A stretch of 64,000 bases of DNA from Candidatus Planktophila sp. (GTDB taxonomy: Bacteria > Actinomycetota > Actinomycetes > Nanopelagicales > Nanopelagicaceae), in NCBI GenBank assembly GCA_003569185.1, contig BGOJ01000001.1, positions 314,557-378,556 on the forward strand. The letters run 5' to 3'. The notes under the pieces are model-generated. The model ran no database searches. It saw only the letters and a program-made list of their open reading frames with translations, and was not told where the DNA came from. Shown one piece after another: positions 1 to 12,991 of this stretch; the first letter of the stretch is position 1; each line of letters starts with the position of its first letter. The translations under genes and the position numbers were made by a program.

Positions 1-2
1 CT

Positions 3-1079
3 TACACACCAAGTGAGTTGAAAATAACTGAAGGTCTGGCTCAAATCTCTAACTCATACATTGATTTACTACTAATGGAAATGAAAGCGGCAAAGGTGCA
101 GGTTGGTCAGAGCGCCAATGTGCCATCAATTTTCTTTGGCGGGGGAACACCATCACTTATGCAACCAGATGATATCGGCCGGGTGATTTCTACAATTAAA
201 TCTGAATTCACACTTTTACCAGATGCTGAAATAACTATGGAATGTAACCCGGACACTGTAACTAAGGAAAGCTTGGCTGCCTTTCGAGCAATTGGTGTGA
301 ATCGTGTTTCATTTGGTATGCAATCAGCAGTTAAACATGTATTAGCAACACTTGATCGCACGCACAATCCTGAGAATTTGTTGCAGGTTACAACTTGGGC
401 AAAGGAGGTTGGATTCTCCGAAATTTCAGTTGATTTAATTTATGGAACACCTGGGGAGTCTTTATCTGATTGGCAAACATCTATTGATGCAGCTCTTGCT
501 CTTCCAATCACACATATTTCTGCTTATGCATTAATCGTTGAAGAGGGCACAAAATTAGCTGCTCAGATTAAACGTGGTGAAGTTGCGCAAGTAGATGATG
601 ATTTAACTGCTGAGAAATACTTGGTTGCAGATAAAGCATTTACTGCAGCGGGATTTGAATGGTATGAGTTGAGTAATTGGGCAAAATCTGGATCATTAAG
701 TAAACATAATTTGGCATATTGGTTAGGTGATAATTGGTGGGGTGCAGGTCCTGGTGCCCATTCACACTTGAATGGGAAGAGATTTTGGAATGTTAAACAC
801 CCCAATTTGTATAAAGAAAGAGTTCTTGCAAATCAATCACCAGTTGCAGATTCAGAAGTACTTGAAGAATTGCAGATTGAAAGTGAAAGATTGATGTTGT
901 CGTTAAGATTGCCAAGCGGTGTAGATAAACAAAGTTTAAATGAACTACAACTTGCAGAGCTTTCAAGTTACGTCGAAAGCGGTCATTTAGATCAAGCAAA
1001 TTGGAATCAAGGCCGAGCAACTTTAACCTTAGATGGTCGTCTAATCGCCGACCGAATACTAAGACAAATACTCTTGTAG
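3..1079 (+). CDS. hemW: HemW-like radical SAM heme chaperone / coproporphyrinogen III oxidase-like protein, 5'-truncated by window edge
   Basis: Frame is open to window start (YTPSELKITEGLAQ...); FFGGGTPSLM, MECNPDTV and SFGMQS motifs; lies upstream of hrcA as in Actinobacteria. Confidence 0.9.
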   Translation, partial: YTPSELKITEGLAQISNSYIDLLLMEMKAAKVQVGQSANVPSIFFGGGTPSLMQPDDIGRVISTIKSEFTLLPDAEITMECNPDTVTKESLAAFRAIGVNRVSFGMQSAVKHVLATLDRTHNPENLLQVTTWAKEVGFSEISVDLIYGTPGESLSDWQTSIDAALALPITHISAYALIVEEGTKLAAQIKRGEVAQVDDDLTAEKYLVADKAFTAAGFEWYELSNWAKSGSLSKHNLAYWLGDNWWGAGPGAHSHLNGKRFWNVKHPNLYKERVLANQSPVADSEVLEELQIESERLMLSLRLPSGVDKQSLNELQLAELSSYVESGHLDQANWNQGRATLTLDGRLIADRILRQILL

Positions 1080-1091
1080 TAGCGTTGGCTT

Positions 1092-2105
1092 ATGAGTAAT
1101 GCGATGCCAGGTCGGCAACTTGAGATCCTCAAAGCAATTGTGGATGAGTATGTTGCAACCGAAGAGCCAGTAGGTTCAAAGACTCTTGCTACGCGCGCGG
1201 GGTTAGGCGTTTCACCAGCAACAATTAGAAACGAGATGGCTTTACTAGAGGATGCTGGGTTAATAACTCAACCCCATACAAGTGCGGGCCGAATTCCTAC
1301 AAATAAAGGTTATCGAGTATTTGTTGATCAATTAGCTAAGGTGAAACCTTTATCCTCAGCAGAACGTAGAGCGATTGAAAACTTTTTAGATGGCGCAACT
1401 GATTTAGATGATGTTATATCCCGAACAGTTAGATTATTAGCTCAGGTAACTAAGCAAGTTGCAGTAGTTCAGTATCCATCATTAATTAAGGCAAAGGTTC
1501 GCCACATTGAATTGGTTCTATTAAACCCAAGTCGAGTAATGATTGTATTAATTACCGATGCTGGCCGAGTTGAACAGCGAATGGTTGAATTAGCATTTGA
1601 AATCACCGAAGGTGCTCTCTCTGATCTTCATAAGAAAGTAAATTCCCTTATCGCCACACAATCGCTTTCAAATGTGGCCAGCAAATTAGAGAGTTTGTCT
1701 AGTAATTATCGTGGCAGCGATAAATCCAATATTGTCGTGATAATTACAACTTTAATTGAAATGGCCATTGAGCATCCAGAGGAGAAGGTGGTATTGGCTG
1801 GAGCTTCAAATCTTGCAAGAGCAAACCAGGATTTATCTAGCAGTATTCATCCAATTTTAGAGGCGTTAGAGGAGCAGGTGGTTTTACTTAGATTGCTTTC
1901 TGGCACAGATTCTTCGGTTAAAGTTGAAATCGGTGATGAACAAAGTGAAAAGAGTTTGAGAAAAACTAGTTTAGTAAAGGTTGGTTATGCAGATATCGGC
2001 GCACTTGGAATTTTAGGACCAACCCGAATGGATTACGCATCATCTATTTCAGCGGTGAATGCGGTGGCAAATTATGTTGGTAGATTTTTGACGGAGAATA
2101 AGTAA
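1092..2105 (+). CDS. hrcA: Heat-inducible transcription repressor HrcA
   Basis: N-terminal winged helix RQLEILKAIVDEYVATEEPVGSKTLA; adjacent dnaJ. Confidence 0.95.
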   Translation: MSNAMPGRQLEILKAIVDEYVATEEPVGSKTLATRAGLGVSPATIRNEMALLEDAGLITQPHTSAGRIPTNKGYRVFVDQLAKVKPLSSAERRAIENFLDGATDLDDVISRTVRLLAQVTKQVAVVQYPSLIKAKVRHIELVLLNPSRVMIVLITDAGRVEQRMVELAFEITEGALSDLHKKVNSLIATQSLSNVASKLESLSSNYRGSDKSNIVVIITTLIEMAIEHPEEKVVLAGASNLARANQDLSSSIHPILEALEEQVVLLRLLSGTDSSVKVEIGDEQSEKSLRKTSLVKVGYADIGALGILGPTRMDYASSISAVNAVANYVGRFLTENK

Positions 2106-2108
2106 AAG

Positions 2109-3215
2109 ATGGCTGATCTTTATGAAACTCTTGGTGTTGATCGGGATGCAAGTTTTGATGAAATTAAAAAGGCTTATCGAAAACTAGCGCGCAGTTATCA
2201 CCCAGATGTAAACCCTGATCCAAAGATGGCTGATAAGTTCAAAGAGATTACCGCTGCTTATGAAGTTCTAAGTGATCCAGATAAGCGTCAAAATTACGAT
2301 GTTGGTGGAAGTGGTTTTGGTGGTGGATTTTCTAATGCGGGCTTTGGATTTGGCGACATCATGGATGCTTTTTTTGGTGGTGGACAGCAACGAGGCCCAC
2401 GGCCACGAACCAGGCCAGGACAAGATGCATTAATTAGAGTCGAGGTGGATCTTAAGGAAGCAACATTTGGTTGTGAACGAGATTTAAATGTTGATACTGC
2501 GGTGGTTTGTTCTAAATGTGGTGGAAGTGGTTGCGCGAATAATTCTCGTCCGCGAACCTGTGATATTTGTAAAGGACGTGGTGAAACACAACAAGTAGCA
2601 CGTTCGATTTTAGGTCAGGTAATGACTAGCCGACCTTGTGCTAGTTGCCAAGGTTTTGGTTCAGTAATTTCTGACCCATGCACCGAGTGTGCTGGCGATG
2701 GTCGTGTTCGTTCGAGAAAAAGTATTCCAATAAAGATTCCAGCTGGTGTTGAAACTGGAAATCGCATCCAATTAAGTGGACAAGGTGAGGTTGGCCCTGG
2801 CGGTGGTAATGCTGGTGATTTATATGTTGAGATTGTTGAGATTGCGCATGAGTATTTAATTAGAGAAGAAAATAATCTTCACATTTCAATTGCAATCCCG
2901 ATGACATCAGCTGCTTTAGGTGCAACAGTGATTATCGAAACATTTGATGGTGATCAAAAGGTTGAAATCAAAGAGGGAACACAAAGTGGCTCAACGGTGG
3001 TTCTCAAAGGATTGGGAGTAACTAAGTTGCGAGGAAGTGGACGAGGTGACTTGATCGTTCATATCGAGGTAGTAATTCCCGGCAAGCTCAATAAGGAACA
3101 AAGTGAGCTGCTTCGTAAATTTTCTGAATCTAGAAATGAAGATGGCAGCAAGGTTGTAATCCATAAAAATAGTGATCAAGGTTTCTTTAGCAAAGTAAGA
3201 AGTGCTTTCCGGTAG
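2109..3215 (+). CDS. dnaJ: Chaperone DnaJ
   Basis: J domain with HPD, Gly/Phe region, four CxxCxGxG-type zinc repeats. Confidence 0.97.
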   Translation: MADLYETLGVDRDASFDEIKKAYRKLARSYHPDVNPDPKMADKFKEITAAYEVLSDPDKRQNYDVGGSGFGGGFSNAGFGFGDIMDAFFGGGQQRGPRPRTRPGQDALIRVEVDLKEATFGCERDLNVDTAVVCSKCGGSGCANNSRPRTCDICKGRGETQQVARSILGQVMTSRPCASCQGFGSVISDPCTECAGDGRVRSRKSIPIKIPAGVETGNRIQLSGQGEVGPGGGNAGDLYVEIVEIAHEYLIREENNLHISIAIPMTSAALGATVIIETFDGDQKVEIKEGTQSGSTVVLKGLGVTKLRGSGRGDLIVHIEVVIPGKLNKEQSELLRKFSESRNEDGSKVVIHKNSDQGFFSKVRSAFR

Positions 3216-3931
3216 TGCTCACCTTATTTTTTACTGACCAAATAAATAATGGCAGCACGCAAACATTAGGCAAAGATGAATCACATCATGCCATAAAGGT
3301 TTTGAGGTTGAATCTTGGCGAAGTTATAAAGATTTCAGATGGCGTAAAAAAGTGGGTATCCGGTCCAATAATTGAAATATCAAAGAAAGAATTGACGATA
3401 TCAGTTTCAGAAAAAGGTGAGTTTGAAGAAAAGAAGCCAGAACTAGTTTTGGTACAAGCAGTGACAAAATCTGACAGAAACAAAGAGATGCTTGAACTAG
3501 TTATCGAATCTGGTGTGGACCGAATAATTCCATGGCAAGCAGAGCGATCAATCAGTAAGTGGCAATCTGACTCTGCACAAAAGTGGGAGATTGGGATCAA
3601 AGAGGCGTGTAAACAGGCCAGACAAATCAGATTACCCAAACTTATGCCAATGTTAACGACTGCTGGCGTGGTTCAATTATTAAATAAAGATGCTCAGGCA
3701 ATCGTGTTTCATGAATCAGCTGGTGAAAAATTTGCTCAACTGCAATTAGCGCAATCACTTACTTCTATATTTCTAATTATTGGACCTGAAGGTGGAATAA
3801 GTCCAAATGAGCTCTCGATATTTGAAAACAGTGGCGGTAAAGTAGTTAGGTTGGGAGAAACTGTTCTTAGATCAGCACATGCCGGATTTGCGGCAATCTC
3901 TGCAGTTCAAACTAAGTTAGGACGGTGGTAG
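3215..3931 (+). CDS. rsmE: 16S rRNA (uracil1498-N3)-methyltransferase
   Basis: SPOUT motifs IIGPEGGISPNE and RLGETVLRSAHAG. Confidence 0.93.
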   Translation: MLTLFFTDQINNGSTQTLGKDESHHAIKVLRLNLGEVIKISDGVKKWVSGPIIEISKKELTISVSEKGEFEEKKPELVLVQAVTKSDRNKEMLELVIESGVDRIIPWQAERSISKWQSDSAQKWEIGIKEACKQARQIRLPKLMPMLTTAGVVQLLNKDAQAIVFHESAGEKFAQLQLAQSLTSIFLIIGPEGGISPNELSIFENSGGKVVRLGETVLRSAHAGFAAISAVQTKLGRW

Positions 3932-4269
3932 TGGTGGATTGTTTATTTTGTAAGATAGTTGACGGAACTATTCCTGCAAAAATCGTGAAGAAATCCGAGA
4001 TATTTACTGCCTTCAACGATATAACTCCGCAAGCGCCGACTCATATTTTAATTATTCCTAATAAACATTTCACAAATATGGCAGAGGTTGCTAACTCTGA
4101 TCCTGCTTTAGCTGGAGAGATTTTTAGGGCCGCCGGGCAGATCGCAAGTGAGAATGGTTTAGAGAGTTACCGAATGAATGTAAACACTGGCGCTGCTGCT
4201 GGCCAATCTGTATTTCACGCTCACTTACACCTTCTGGCAGGCAGGTCATTCGCATGGCCGCCAGGTTAA
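3925..4269 (+). CDS. HIT family hydrolase
   Basis: CLFCKIVDGTIPA start, HAHLHLL histidine triad, WPPG end. Confidence 0.93.
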   Translation: MVVVDCLFCKIVDGTIPAKIVKKSEIFTAFNDITPQAPTHILIIPNKHFTNMAEVANSDPALAGEIFRAAGQIASENGLESYRMNVNTGAAAGQSVFHAHLHLLAGRSFAWPPG

Positions 4270-4285
4270 ATATAGAATTAAAGTA

Positions 4286-5284
4286 ATGGACCCGATCGCA
4301 ATAAAAGTACCGGCTGCATTTCCCATGGTCACATTAGTAGGCCCAGGGGATACCAATCTTAGAATTTTAGAAGATCACTTCCCGCAGTTAGCAATTACTG
4401 TGCGAGGTAATGAAATTTATGTCAAAGGTGAGATAGAGCAATCTAAGCAATTTGTAGGTTTAGTTGAAGAATTAATTGCAATTTTACGTAGTGGCCAAAA
4501 TCTAACCTCCGATATGGTGCGCAGATCTATCGGCATGATTAAACAAGATCCAGTAGAGCACCCAGCTGAGGTTTTATCGTTGAATATATTAAGCAATCGC
4601 GGCAAAACTATTAGACCAAAAACTTCAAATCAAAAGAAGTATGTTGATGCAATCGATACAAATACCATCACATTTGGAATAGGACCGGCTGGATCAGGTA
4701 AGACATACCTTGCAATGGCTAAGGCCATCCAATCCCTACAGGCAAAACAAGTTAATCGAATTATTTTGACTAGACCTGCGGTAGAAGCTGGTGAGCGATT
4801 AGGATTTTTGCCAGGTACTCTGCACGAAAAAATTGACCCCTATCTACGTCCATTATTTGATGCCTTGCATGACATGATTGATCAAGATGCAATTCCCCGG
4901 CTAATGAACTCAGGTGTAATTGAAGTAGCACCCCTTGCTTATATGCGAGGTCGAACTTTAAATGATGCTTTTATAATTTTAGATGAGGCTCAGAATACGA
5001 CTGCTGAACAAATGAAAATGTTTTTAACCCGTCTTGGATTTGGTTCAAAGATGGTTGTAACTGGTGATATTACTCAAGTTGATTTACCGAACAACTCTCA
5101 GTCTGGATTGAAAATTGTGCAAGATATTTTGAAGGATGTTGAAGATATTTCTTTTATGTACCTAAATGCTGAAGATGTTGTCCGCAATAGATTAGTCGGG
5201 GATATCGTCACTGCTTATGGGCACTGGGATGAAAATATCTCAAAAAGCACATTCCCAATTCGAAGCGGAAAAGGTGATCGATAA
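4286..5284 (+). CDS. phoH: PhoH family ATPase
   Basis: GPAGSGKTYLAMA Walker A, ILDEAQNTT Walker B. Confidence 0.95.
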   Translation: MDPIAIKVPAAFPMVTLVGPGDTNLRILEDHFPQLAITVRGNEIYVKGEIEQSKQFVGLVEELIAILRSGQNLTSDMVRRSIGMIKQDPVEHPAEVLSLNILSNRGKTIRPKTSNQKKYVDAIDTNTITFGIGPAGSGKTYLAMAKAIQSLQAKQVNRIILTRPAVEAGERLGFLPGTLHEKIDPYLRPLFDALHDMIDQDAIPRLMNSGVIEVAPLAYMRGRTLNDAFIILDEAQNTTAEQMKMFLTRLGFGSKMVVTGDITQVDLPNNSQSGLKIVQDILKDVEDISFMYLNAEDVVRNRLVGDIVTAYGHWDENISKSTFPIRSGKGDR

Positions 5285-5315
5285 TCGATTCAAGTACTTT
5301 CTTGAATTAATCGCC

Positions 5316-5753
5316 ATGAAAATAGATTTAGTAAATAACTCCTCCGTTCAATGCAATGAGTCCGCCATCGCATCGGTATCTGAATTTGCGTTAAAGAAAA
5401 TGGGCATCCACCAAGAGTCAGAGCTCGGGATTAGATTTGTAAATGAGGATGAAATGTCGCAGTTACATGTTAAGTGGATGGATCTTGCAGGGCCAACAGA
5501 TGTGCTTTCCTTCCCAATGGATGAATTAAAGCCAAACTCTGCTGCAAATGGACCGGGAGTAATTGGCGATATTGTTTTATGCCCTGCTTATGCTGAGAAA
5601 AATGGAAAGCAATCTTTAGAGAAAGAATTGGAGTTGCTAACAGTTCACGGCGTGCTACATCTCTTGGGATTTGATCATGAGGATGTTGATGATGAAAAGA
5701 AAATGTTTGCTTTGCAAGAGGAAATACTAAAAGAGTGGAGATTATTAGTATGA
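5316..5753 (+). CDS. ybeY: Endoribonuclease YbeY
   Basis: HGVLHLLGFDHE zinc motif; ATG at 5316 gives a compact start, the track ORF start at 5217 overlaps phoH. Confidence 0.92.
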   Translation: MKIDLVNNSSVQCNESAIASVSEFALKKMGIHQESELGIRFVNEDEMSQLHVKWMDLAGPTDVLSFPMDELKPNSAANGPGVIGDIVLCPAYAEKNGKQSLEKELELLTVHGVLHLLGFDHEDVDDEKKMFALQEEILKEWRLLV

Positions 5754-5771
5754 GCCTTTCCACATTAATTC

Positions 5772-7046
5772 TTGGTTGTTTTCTTGCTTCTATTTGCCGG
5801 ACTTCTTGCAGGCTGTGAGTCAGCACTTACCTCACTTTCAAGGTTGCTGATAGAAGAGTTGGTAGAGAAGTATCCGAAATACAAAAAGCGGTTTGATAGA
5901 TATGTTGAAAATCCTGCTCGCTACTTAAATGTACTTCTACTAGTTCGCAAAAGCTGTGAATTAACAGCAACAGCCTTAGTTGCAACATCTTTTGTTGAGA
6001 ATGCATCAAATAAGAGTTTGGCTTTAGCTGAGGCCATAATTTTGATGGTAGCAATTTCCTATGTAATCGTTGGAGTTGGGCCAAGAACTTTAGGAAAGCA
6101 GCATGCTCCAAAATGGTCTAAGCCTGCAATAACCATTGCTTACTTCCTTTCTCAAGTCTTAGGTCCGCTAACAAACTTATTAATTAAAATTGGTAATGCC
6201 ATTACGCCTGGAAAGGGATTTAAATCTGGCCCCTTCTCGACCGAGGCTGAATTTAGAGATCTAGTAGATCAAGCAAGTGAGAGTGGATTTGTAGAAGAGT
6301 CAGAGCGGGAGATGATCCATTCAGTTTTCGATCTAGGCGAAACAATGGTTAGAGAGTTGATGATTCCAAGAACGGAAATGGTTTGGATTGAGTCTGGAAA
6401 AAATCTACGACAAGCGCTTTCACTGGCTCTTCGATCAGGATTTACTCGTATCCCAGTCATCTCTGAGAATTTAGATAATGTGGTTGGAATTGCTTATGTT
6501 AAGGATCTGGCCAAGCGGGTTCATGAAAATAGAGATGCTGAGCAAAATGAGTTTGTGGAGGAGCATTTAAGAAAAGCAACCTTCATTCCAGAGACTAAAA
6601 CTGCCGATGAGTTGTTAAAGCAGATGCAACGAGATCAAATCCATATGGCAGTAGTTGTTGATGAGTATGGTGGCACGGCAGGATTGATTACGATTGAAGA
6701 TATTTTAGAGGAGATCGTTGGCGAAATTGCAGATGAATACGACGATGATGAAACAGTTGAGATTGAATGGCTTACTGATGGTAAAGCTAGAGTTTCTGCA
6801 CGTTTGCATGTAGAGGATTTTGCTGAAAAATTTGATACTGAATTTACGCCAGAAGAAATAGAGGATGTTGACAGTATTGGTGGATTGATTGCAAAGCACT
6901 TAGGTCGCATTCCAATTCCAGGAAGCACAATTACCGTTCCAGGATGGAAATTAACTGCAGAGCGCCCAGCAGGCAGACGCCATCGAATCGCTACCGTACT
7001 AGTTGAGAAAATTGCCGAAGCGAGTCAAATAACCGATCAGTTGTAA
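5772..7046 (+). CDS. CNNM/CBS-domain transporter (CorC/HlyC family)
   Basis: CNNM TM domain and CBS pair (FTRIPVISENLDNVVGIAYVKDL, VVDEYGGTAGLITIEDILEEIVGEI); start is TTG or upstream ATG 5750 with a frameshift. Confidence 0.9.
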   Translation: MVVFLLLFAGLLAGCESALTSLSRLLIEELVEKYPKYKKRFDRYVENPARYLNVLLLVRKSCELTATALVATSFVENASNKSLALAEAIILMVAISYVIVGVGPRTLGKQHAPKWSKPAITIAYFLSQVLGPLTNLLIKIGNAITPGKGFKSGPFSTEAEFRDLVDQASESGFVEESEREMIHSVFDLGETMVRELMIPRTEMVWIESGKNLRQALSLALRSGFTRIPVISENLDNVVGIAYVKDLAKRVHENRDAEQNEFVEEHLRKATFIPETKTADELLKQMQRDQIHMAVVVDEYGGTAGLITIEDILEEIVGEIADEYDDDETVEIEWLTDGKARVSARLHVEDFAEKFDTEFTPEEIEDVDSIGGLIAKHLGRIPIPGSTITVPGWKLTAERPAGRRHRIATVLVEKIAEASQITDQL

Positions 7047-7055
7047 GATGATCTA

Positions 7056-9298
<2,243 letters not shown>

Positions 9299-9340
9299 AT
9301 TGTGGTGCAGGGTATTCTTAGCCTGTAAGAAATTTACTAT

Positions 9341-9412
9341 TGGGGTATGGGGTAATTGGTAGCCCAGCTGATTCTGGTTCAGCTTGTCTAGGTTCGAGTC
9401 CTGGTACCCCAG
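9341..9412 (+). tRNA. tRNA-Gln(CTG)
   Basis: Acceptor TGGGGTA/TACCCCA, anticodon loop TTCTGGT, T-loop GGTTCGAGTCC. Confidence 0.95.
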
Positions 9413-9436
9413 CGATAAAGAAAAGTTTTACCGTAC

Positions 9437-9509
9437 GGCTCCGTCGTCTAGTGGCCTAGGACTCTGGCTTCTCAAGCCAGCTACGGGGGTTCGAATCCCC
9501 TCGGAGCTA
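9437..9509 (+). tRNA. tRNA-Glu(CTC)
   Basis: Acceptor GGCTCCG/CGGAGCT, anticodon loop TTCTCAA, T-loop GGGTTCGAATCCC. Confidence 0.95.
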
Positions 9510-9515
9510 CATTAA

Positions 9516-10259
9516 TTACTTACTGTTTTTAAGTAAGTAATCACTTAATCTGGCAGCGGTAGCAACAACTGCTGCTGAGTGAATTCTGCCAGGTTGTCTG
9601 CTTAATCTTTCAATCGGTCCGCTGATACTAACTGCAGCGATAACTTTATTATTTGGTCCACGTACTGGCGCAGAGACTGATGCAACACCAACCTCTCTTT
9701 CACCAACTGATTGCGCCCAACCACGACGCCTAACTGCTGAGAGATTTGCTGCTGTAAATTTTGCATTTACTAAACCGCGATGAAGTTTATCTGGCTCTTG
9801 CCAAGCTAATAATATTTGCGCAGCTGAGCCCGCCTGCATAGTTAATACAGTTCCAACTGGCACTGAATCTCGCAAGCCAGTTAATCGCTCCGCAGTTGCA
9901 ACGCAGATTCTAAGATCACCTTGGCGACGGTATAACTGAGCACTCTCACTTGTTGCATCTCGCAGAGCGGTAAGGGCTGGGGAGGCAATCGCTAACAACT
10001 TATCTTCACCAGCTGCGGCAGCTAACTCAGCTGATCTGCTGCCAAGTACAAATCTTCCAGAAAAATCTCGACTTACCAATCGGTGGTGCTCTAGGGCTAC
10101 CGCTAACCGATGGGCGGTTGGCCGGGCAATGCCAGTTGCCGAAACTAAATCACTTAAGGATTGCGGGCCTGCCTCTAGCGCAGCAAGAATTTTCACCGCT
10201 TTATCTAATACACCAACTCCGCTATTCTTACCGTCCACACTCTGATAATGCCATCTCAA
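9516..10259 (-). CDS. IclR-family transcriptional regulator (LtbR-like by position next to leuCD)
   Basis: VLDKAVKILAALEAGPQSLSDLVSATGIARPTAHRL HTH; divergent to leuC. Start probably internal (GTG GACGGTAAG). Confidence 0.88.
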   Translation of the reverse strand: MRWHYQSVDGKNSGVGVLDKAVKILAALEAGPQSLSDLVSATGIARPTAHRLAVALEHHRLVSRDFSGRFVLGSRSAELAAAAGEDKLLAIASPALTALRDATSESAQLYRRQGDLRICVATAERLTGLRDSVPVGTVLTMQAGSAAQILLAWQEPDKLHRGLVNAKFTAANLSAVRRRGWAQSVGEREVGVASVSAPVRGPNNKVIAAVSISGPIERLSRQPGRIHSAAVVATAARLSDYLLKNSK

Positions 10260-10320
10260 CTAGTGAGAAGCAAATCTAAGTGTGAACCTACAAAATTTCT
10301 TAAAGGGAGCTAGTTTTAAA

Positions 10321-11718
10321 ATGGGAGAGACATTAGCGGAGAAAATTTGGACAGAGCACATTGTCTCTGCCACTGCTGGTGAACCAGATTTACTTTATAT
10401 TGATCTACACCTTATTCATGAGGTAACTAGCCCACAAGCATTTGATGGCTTGCGCCTGGCAAATCGAAAGGTGCGCCGGCCAGATCTGACCATTGCAACT
10501 GAAGACCATAATGTGCCAACCCTAAATATTGATAAGCCAATTGCTGATCCAGTATCTAAATTACAGGTTGATACTTTGCGTAAAAATTGTGCCGAGTTTG
10601 GTGTTCGCCTTCACTCATTAGGTGATGTGGAGCAGGGAATTGTTCATGTGGTTGGACCGCAGTTAGGAATTACCCAACCTGGCATGACTATTGTTTGCGG
10701 TGACTCCCACACCTCAACTCATGGTGCTTTTGGTGCGCTCGCATTTGGTATTGGTACCAGTGAGGTTGAACATGTATTGGCTACCCAGACTTTGCCGCTG
10801 GTGCGTCCTAAAACTATGGCAATTAATGTTGAAGGTAAGTTAAAACCTGGCGTAACAAGTAAAGATATTATCTTGGCGGTAATTGCCAAAATTGGAACTG
10901 GTGGCGGTCAGGGTTACGTTCTTGAGTATCGAGGAAGTGCTATCCGGGATTTATCCATGGAGGCACGAATGACAATTTGCAATATGTCGATTGAGGCAGG
11001 AGCTAGAGCTGGATTAATTGCTCCCGATCAGATCACCATCGATTACGTCCAAGGAAAACCACACGCACCAACAGGTACTGAATGGGATGCCGCTGTTGCA
11101 TACTGGAAAACTTTAACAACTGATGCTGATGCAAAATTTGATAAAGAGGTTGATCTAAATGCTGATGAATTAGCACCATTTGTTACCTGGGGAACTAATC
11201 CAGGACAAGGATTGCCATTAAGTGCGGCAGTTCCAAACCCAGCAGATTTTGCTAATCCTGAAGATCGTGGCGCAGCTGAACGAGCACTTGAATACATGGA
11301 TTTAAAACCAGGCACACCACTTAAATCAATTAAGGTCGACACAGTTTTCTTAGGTTCATGTACAAATGGACGAATTGAAGATTTAAGGTCTGCGGCCTCG
11401 ATTATTAAGGGTAAGAAAATTGCCTCTTCACTTCGATTACTAGTTGTTCCAGGATCAGCTCGAGTGAGATTACAAGCTGAATCTGAAGGGCTAGATAAAG
11501 TATTTTTAGATGCTGGTGCTGAATGGCGAAGTGCTGGCTGTTCAATGTGTTTGGGAATGAACCCAGATCAGTTAAAGCCAGGAGAGCGTGCTGCCTCCAC
11601 AAGCAATCGAAACTTTGAAGGTCGCCAGGGTAAAGGCGGACGTACACATTTAGTAAGCCCATTAGTAGCTGCTGCTACTGCGTTAAAGGGCACATTAGCC
11701 TCACCGGCGGATTTGTAA
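10321..11718 (+). CDS. leuC: 3-isopropylmalate dehydratase large subunit
   Basis: [15 protein letters not shown] start, [33 protein letters not shown]. Confidence 0.96.
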   Translation: MGETLAEKIWTEHIVSATAGEPDLLYIDLHLIHEVTSPQAFDGLRLANRKVRRPDLTIATEDHNVPTLNIDKPIADPVSKLQVDTLRKNCAEFGVRLHSLGDVEQGIVHVVGPQLGITQPGMTIVCGDSHTSTHGAFGALAFGIGTSEVEHVLATQTLPLVRPKTMAINVEGKLKPGVTSKDIILAVIAKIGTGGGQGYVLEYRGSAIRDLSMEARMTICNMSIEAGARAGLIAPDQITIDYVQGKPHAPTGTEWDAAVAYWKTLTTDADAKFDKEVDLNADELAPFVTWGTNPGQGLPLSAAVPNPADFANPEDRGAAERALEYMDLKPGTPLKSIKVDTVFLGSCTNGRIEDLRSAASIIKGKKIASSLRLLVVPGSARVRLQAESEGLDKVFLDAGAEWRSAGCSMCLGMNPDQLKPGERAASTSNRNFEGRQGKGGRTHLVSPLVAAATALKGTLASPADL

Positions 11719-11719
11719 T

Positions 11720-12316
11720 ATGGAAAAATTCATAAAGCATTCCGGCAGCGCCCTTCCTCTGCGCAGAAGCAATGTTGATACAGATCAAATAATTCCAGCT
11801 GTTTACCTAAAGCGGATCACAAAAAGCGGTTTTGAAGATGGGTTATTTGCAGCCTGGCGAAATGACCCAGCCTTTGAGTTAAACCAACCTCAGTATAAAA
11901 AAGCGACGATCTTGGTTGCTGGCCCTGATTTTGGAACTGGCTCCTCCCGTGAGCATGCAGTTTGGGCCCTACAAAATTACGGATTTAAAGTTGTTTTATC
12001 TAGCCGATTTGCTGACATCTTCCGGGGCAACTCCCAAAAAATGGGTCTGCTAACGGTGATTTTGAGCCAAGATGAGATTGAAAAGATTTGGCAAACTGTT
12101 GAAAGTAAGCCAGATACTCAAATAACTGTTGATCTTGAGAGCAAAACCGTTTCATATGAGGATAAAACCCTTAGCTTTGTTATCGATGATTACACCCGTT
12201 GGCGCTTAATGGAAGGGCTAGATGACATTGGCCTTACCTTCACAAAGATTGATTCAGTAAGTAAGTTTGAAGAAAAAAGAGTGAGTTTTAAGCCTAAAAC
12301 ACTGCCAATTAAGTAA
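11720..12316 (+). CDS. leuD: 3-isopropylmalate dehydratase small subunit
   Basis: [32 protein letters not shown]. Confidence 0.96.
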   Translation: MEKFIKHSGSALPLRRSNVDTDQIIPAVYLKRITKSGFEDGLFAAWRNDPAFELNQPQYKKATILVAGPDFGTGSSREHAVWALQNYGFKVVLSSRFADIFRGNSQKMGLLTVILSQDEIEKIWQTVESKPDTQITVDLESKTVSYEDKTLSFVIDDYTRWRLMEGLDDIGLTFTKIDSVSKFEEKRVSFKPKTLPIK

Positions 12317-12494
12317 TCGAAAACTCTAAAGTAATTATTTAGAGTTTCGAATAATTGCTTAAAAGCCTTGATTTACAATAAGAATTTGCTTGCGACACAC
12401 CCAATAAATACATCAAAGTATTACTACTCACCCCATAGATTAACCCTTAGTTAAGCGAATGCTTAATGTTTACGCGTAAAAATAAGGGGATCAA

Positions 12495-12899
12495 ATGAAC
12501 AAGGCCCAGTTCATCGCTTATCTAGCACCACAATTTGGTGATAGTAAGAAGGAAGCTGCTCGCGCCGTAGAGGTTGTTTTTGATGCGATTGTTCGCAACA
12601 TCTCTAAGGGTGATGATGTAATGATTAATGATTTCGGTAAGTTTAAGAAAGTAGATCGTCCAGCACGTAAGGGACGTAATCCATTTACCGGAGAGTCAAT
12701 CCAAATTAAAGCAAGTAAGAAAGTTCGTTTCTTGCCTGCAAAGGGTTTAAAAGAGGTTATCTCTGGCGCCCGTAAATTGGGTGCAGCACCAACACCTCCA
12801 GCAAAGGCAGCACCTGCAAAGGCTGTTAAAAAAGCTGGTAAGGCAAAGAAGGTAGCTCGCAAACCTGCTAAGAAAGCGAAGAAGTCAAAGCGTCGCTAA
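12495..12899 (+). CDS. hup: HU-family DNA-binding protein with Lys/Ala-rich C-terminal tail (HupB-like)
   Basis: HU core (FGKFKKVDRPARKGRNPFTGESIQIKASKKVRF) plus KKAGKAKKVARKPAKKAKKSKRR tail. Confidence 0.95.
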   Translation: MNKAQFIAYLAPQFGDSKKEAARAVEVVFDAIVRNISKGDDVMINDFGKFKKVDRPARKGRNPFTGESIQIKASKKVRFLPAKGLKEVISGARKLGAAPTPPAKAAPAKAVKKAGKAKKVARKPAKKAKKSKRR

Positions 12900-12910
12900 T
12901 TAAGTAATTA

Positions 12911-12946
12911 AAAAGCGGGATCTCATGCGTGAGGTCCCGCTTTTTT
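12911..12946 (+). terminator. Rho-independent terminator downstream of hup
   Basis: AAAGCGGGA...TCCCGCTTTTTT inverted repeat with T-run. Confidence 0.88.
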
Positions 12947-12991
12947 ACGCTCATTTATACCCATTTCCTGTAATGGTCGTAGAATTACACA

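Noticed and set aside
5470-5826. 118-aa minus-strand ORF over ybeY
   Set aside because: Antisense to a well-supported ybeY; no start context or domain.
12518-12862. 114-aa minus-strand ORF opposite hup
   Set aside because: Mirror of the Lys/Ala-rich HU tail; no independent support.
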